A stretch of 64,000 nt of DNA from Datisca glomerata (lineage: Eukaryota > Streptophyta > Magnoliopsida > Cucurbitales > Datiscaceae), in assembly GCA_003255025.1 (NCBI GenBank), contig QANY01004819.1:744001-808000 (forward strand). The letters are read 5' to 3'. The notes beneath the pieces are model-generated. The model was not told where the DNA came from and did not search any database. It saw only the letters and a list, made by a program, of their open reading frames with translations. The first letter of the stretch is position 1. Each line of letters starts with the position of its first letter. Shown piece after piece: positions 59,601-64,000 of the stretch. A program made the translations under genes and the position numbers.

Positions 59601-61440
59601 AACTTATAGATTTTAAAACAAAAAAATATGTCTATGTTAAATAATATCTAGTTTTCTGGATTTATATATATTTATTTTATTAATAAATGTATATTTTCTT
59701 AGAAGTCACAACTAATTCCCCTAAAAACGAAGGGATTACTTCATCTTTTAAAAAATATGGATTTAATGACAAAAAATATAATTATTGGAGAAAATATTTA
59801 GAAATATTTTTATTAATTACACTAGTACTTATAGCAATCAAATGGACCAATAAATGAAAATAATTACATAATTCATGTTATTCCTATTTTGTCATATTAT
59901 ATTTCTCATGTAAATAAATATATTTTATAGATTTTGTGTCATAAATTAAAGTGTTAAATCCGTTTCCTATATTATTAGTGTTAATCATATTTTTTTATAT
60001 ATCCCATGTATATATTTTTTGTCTTATCAATTTTCTCACAATTTCATTTTGTTTAGATAAGAAAATCTAAAGATTTTTTTTTAATTTGTTTTTTTTTTGT
60101 CAAGGGGGAGTGGGTTACAACGTGGGGTTTTGAAAATCTCACATATAACTATTTAGCCTGAAAGAACTAGTTTTTTTTAAGTTTAAATATTACATATAGA
60201 TGATACATGAAATTTGTTAAAAACAATTGGGTTAAATTTTTGGAAGTCTAAATATTACATATAGATGATACTTGACTATTTTTAATCATTTATTTAACAT
60301 ATAATAAATACATTAATATTATCTTACAGACGAGTAGAGTGAGAATATATATTTATTGTCAAATTAACTTGATTATTAAATTAATTATTTTTAAAATTGA
60401 TTAAAAAAACTATAATATCCTATTAGAATGGATAAATGTTGCATTTTCTTTAGAATTACGTTTGTAAAAAGGAATTACTGTTGTTATCAATCAAGATAAA
60501 TGATAATTATGAATGATGTCGGTCAAGAATGTTAAAGCAAAGTGTATTCAACCCATGAATACCTTCTCGGCATTTACATATCATCTATTCATAGGCCTTA
60601 TACTAGCCATTTTACAATAGATAATCTAAAATTGATTTAAGCGGATAAATGAGGATAAGAGGATTGAGGTGGTTAGAATAACTGATTTGAACAAGTCTTC
60701 GTCAGCCTTTTGACCTCGCGACTACCCATCCCATACCATCCTACATCCAGAATATTCTATAACTAATTGAGTCAATGAGGGATGCCACCTGCTTCTTCTT
60801 TATTTGTCCAATGCCGCTCGCCTTTTCATTTAAGTGATAGCTCATCAATCTATGCACAGATGCATCTGCTCCACTCCATGAGCTTCTAAACCTTTTATGT
60901 GAAACATTTTCTCATTGACCCTACGGTCCATAAACCATGCTTGTATTGATTGCATTTTCTTAAAAATCGGCTCCATTACGACTTATCTCATCATCATATT
61001 CTCTGAATATTGAATTGTCTCATCTATGAAATTTGCAAAAGACATCTCATCCTCTAACCGATTTTCACGTGTCATCTTCCTAATTAATTATGACAATGGT
61101 TATCATTCTTAATTGTTTTGTCTTCTCATCGGGCGCGCTATATAATGGTGTCATTTTCTTCTTCATTTCTTTTGATTTGCATCTACTTGTGATATCTTTG
61201 CGTTAAATCTTCTTATTCCTACTCATTCATCTCTATCTTGACGTCTTATTGTTCTCCTAATGTACCCGTACTAAGAAACAAGGAGGAGTTTGGTAGATTT
61301 GTTGCCCATTTTCATAGGGGATTTCCTGTGCTTTTATTTTGGAGGGGACCTCGCTAACCCTCTCTGCGCTCCTTTCGAGCTAAAAATTATAACCATGTAT
61401 ATAACATTAGGTTTCTATTTCCCAAAATCTCCTTTAGAAT
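56640..61440. other. Long AT-rich intergenic region, no gene seen
   Basis: About 4.8 kb without coding support. It includes a 25-bp tandem repeat at 58153-58212, a diverged tandem repeat of about 175 bp at about 59520-59790 (shared words: cctaaaaa, tgcatttagtga against tggatttaatga), and a short direct repeat (taaatattacatatagatgatac) at about 60183 and 60246. Otherwise it is simple AT-rich sequence. Confidence 0.55.
58153..58212 (+). repeat. 25-bp tandem repeat, about 2.4 copies
   Basis: Units begin CGGACC at 58153, 58178 and 58203 and continue YTAGGAAGGRTCTGCAGG. The third is truncated. It is locally GC-rich in AT-rich DNA. Confidence 0.9.
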
Positions 61441-61444
61441 CTTC

Positions 61445-61777
61445 ATGTGCTTTGAAGCCCTAAATAGATTATATGGCCTAGATTTAGGTTTAAATAAATT
61501 TATACTACTTTACTCCATTAAGGAGAATCCTGGGACATACTTTGACGCTCCTCACAGCAGTCTGGTTGGTGGGCCTCTAATCCTTGATTTGTCAAAGGGT
61601 GACAAATGGTGGAATGTTGAAGCGTTCCAAGTCAGTGGTGAAGTGGCGAACACTTTAGAATTCCTACTGAGTGGAGACTACTTGGTACATGACTCTGCCC
61701 CTCACCGCTTCAGTTGGACTTTGTTATCTTGCTTTTCTCTTCTATTTTATGTGCCTTGTTCTTGTTCTTTTAGATAA
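61445..61777 (+). other. Open frame of unknown identity, possibly retroelement-derived
   Basis: 110 codons with FEALNRLYGLDLGLNKF, LLYSIKEN and a Trp-containing middle (KGDKWWNVEAF) faintly recall the N-terminal domain of plant retrotransposon-linked proteins (pattern LY-L, then GWKKRFFFV). I cannot identify it with confidence. Pieces in other frames follow to 62110. Confidence 0.3.
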
Positions 61778-62504
61778 GAAGAATAACAAACCATTATTCG
61801 TGACAAATGGGCCAAAATCGTGTTGCTTATGGGGTAAGAACTCAAGGCCGGTAGTCGTTACTTGACCCCAAACGTTCGATTCTACTTCTCAAGCCTCTGA
61901 CAGCTAGCTCTTTGTTCTCTTGCTGCGAGAAGCAACTCATTTTCTTTGTCCAACCCTGGTCAAGGAGAAACGTAGGTCAAAGGTTATGTAGTTCAACCAG
62001 ACGGTTTGAGACTATACAAATTATGGTTGACTGTTCTCATTATGGGAAGCATGTATGCCCCAGAACTTCTACTTCGCCTATACCAGCAGCCTTGGCCGTA
62101 AAGCCTCCTTAGTCATTTCTCGCCTTAGAGATGTCATTCTTCACATTATACGCCTCCCATAGGCCCAGCATTTCACCATCTTTTAGCGTCTTTGCCAGTT
62201 TTTTGTGGCTCCACTTCTACAGCTCCAATGCAGCCATTGCTCACATAAAAACCTATAGGCTCTACTTGTAAAGTAATGAACCAACCACTCATACCTTAGT
62301 ATTTTGTAATGTACACGTTTTACCTTTATTATCTTTATCGAGCTTTGTAATGATACTCATAGAAGTGTTGTTATATTTCATATTCTATATTCCAAATTAT
62401 TTTAGCAAAGCATTTTAGTGTATTTCTCTTGATCTATGATAATTTCATCCTCTAACCCAAAAAAGAAATATAACTCTTCCATCATGCGAATTTCAAATTT
62501 GAGT

Positions 62505-63060
62505 TAGCAAAAGATTATTAGTAGAATCAAATGCAATATCATCTACATATATTTGACAATTAATAAATCTTTTCTTTTTAATTTTATAAAGAGTGTGTTG
62601 TCTATTTTGTCAATTCAAAAACCATCAACAATGAAAAATCTAAACTTTCATACCAAGATATATCCATTTAAAGATGAATTTTTAAGTTTATACACGTGAT
62701 TTGAAAAATTCAAACTTAAAAAATCATGAAGTTGTTCTATATAAAAATTTCCTCCATGATGCATACATTTAAAGAGCATTATTGATATCCATTTCATATA
62801 AGATAGAGCTTTTGAACTATTCAAAGGTTAAGTGCATTCTAATTGATTCTATAGATATAGGAGCAAATGCCTTATAAATATCTATACTTTCTTGTTGGTT
62901 ATAGCCATGTGTATCTATTCTAGTTTTAGCTCTGTTTCTAGTTACTAATCATTTTTTATTACAAAATTTAAAAATTTGTTGTTTTTAAAGTCACTACTAT
63001 TATCACTTCTAATATTTGAAATCATTAAATATTTTTCATTGGTAAATATTTTCAAAGTTT
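62505..63060 (-). pseudogene. Ty1/copia integrase-to-RT remnant
   Basis: Minus strand, from the right: ISNIRSDNSSDFKNNKF (integrase core, cf. IRSDHG-EFEN) at about 63030-62960; then NRAKTR---GYNQQESIDIYKAFAPIS, RMHLTF, LYEMDINNA, YIEQLHDF, NHVYKLK and IYVDDIAFDST to about 62510. The order is right for copia, but integrase and RT are joined with most of the intervening polyprotein missing. Stops interrupt both. The YVDD catalytic motif is still visible. Confidence 0.7.
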
Positions 63061-64000
63061 CATCTTTATTTTAAGAAATGATACTGAAGTCATATTGAAA
63101 AGACTTCGACTATGATACCATGTATTTTGATTTGGAAGTAGCGGTATGCATGGTCGGTTTGGTACGCTTTTTACATATTGTTTATTCATTTGTCAGGAAT
63201 ATTCATTTGTTTAGAATATTTAGAATATAGTATATAAACATATACTCAATGGTATATAACTTCATACTACGTGCACGGCGGAAGCGTGGAGGCTCGTGGC
63301 CTTTTAAAAAAATTAAACTTTTAATAAAAATCGAATCATATAATAAACAAAACTTGTGCAACGCCACGATAACCAAATAAAATTTTTTATTGAAAATTCT
63401 TTTTCACTCAATCAGGATCCATTATATATTTATAAATTAAATCTACAACATACAATGTTAGGAATCATATACCTCTTGTAATCTATATCAAGTGTCCTTG
63501 CTAAAACTAATTTATCATCCATTCCCACAAAATCGTTTCAACGATCAGTAGACTCCGAGATCCACAACAAGATCTTCCAAGTCAATCCTCAACACACTAG
63601 CACGTGTGTGGGAACGTACAATATTACAAGACACTTTTTTGTTTCTAGATGTTCTCAAAATATGAGATCTAGAGATTTACTGAGAAAGACTATAGTGAGA
63701 CGATTCTCTAAAAGAACGTGATTATTATTCTTTTAGATATTTGATTAACGTTTAACCATAAAAGAAAATCTCTCTGACACCAATCGTGTTCTCAATTCAA
63801 CTCTTGATTGATGAATTGATGATCTGATCAACTTATTCACTATTATTCTTTCAACAACTTAGGCCATTAGAATAATATATGTATATATTCTAGATAAAGA
63901 CGTATCAAATTTTTAAGAATAAAGTGAAATAATATTAATTAAAAAATTACTAATTACAGTTGGACCCACTGCGATGTACACAACTACAGTGTCATGTAGC
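63061..64000. other. Window end, no gene seen
   Basis: AT-rich DNA. Nothing recognisable beyond a few short words that could belong to the copia remnant's flank. Confidence 0.4.

Overview
This window is nuclear DNA of a flowering plant, almost certainly a eudicot. It is AT-rich, its genes have GT-AG introns, and the recognisable genes are all standard plant nuclear genes. Nothing seen fixes the family or species.

Host genes, left to right (strand): a two-RRM glycine-rich hnRNP-type RNA-binding protein (-, 42-2076); an uncharacterised plant protein with an acylation-type N-terminus and an acidic middle (+, 3648-4833); a small acidic protein ending in a CaaX-like tail (-, 6631-7705); a TMEM45/DUF716 membrane protein (-, 16690-17556); PGR5 of photosynthetic cyclic electron flow (+, 38802-39571); eIF(iso)4E (-, 40555-42656); a caleosin/peroxygenase (+, 51776-53701); and 60S ribosomal protein uL14/RPL23 (-, 54569-56528). 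All eight models close with consistent splice sites and reading frames. A partial cyclin-A-like gene with a duplicated exon lies at 49342-49874.

Mobile DNA fills most of the rest. Element A (9922-15214) has long terminal inverted repeats (TIRs), a near-perfect 9-bp target duplication and about 4.7 kb of self-complementary tandem hairpins. Element B (29308-30882) has the same plan with a different hairpin sequence. A PIF/Harbinger copy (Myb-like gene plus transposase, about 20.7-27.1 kb) was split by a CACTA element (22317-26656). A Mutator-like element (33792-38304) has a perfect 9-bp target duplication and a decayed transposase, and ends about 0.5 kb upstream of the PGR5 start codon. An endogenous caulimovirid (about 43.04-49.14 kb) is circularly permuted: its 3' half comes first, then the intergenic region, then movement and coat regions. 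LINE, Ty1/copia, hAT-like and MITE-like remnants and a U2 snRNA fragment complete the set.

The most unusual feature is the pair of TIR-bounded hairpin arrays. Their repeats can fold as small hairpins or pair with neighbours as longer stems, and the two elements share no obvious repeat sequence. No CRISPR array, rRNA gene, intact tRNA gene or bacterial-type operon was seen.
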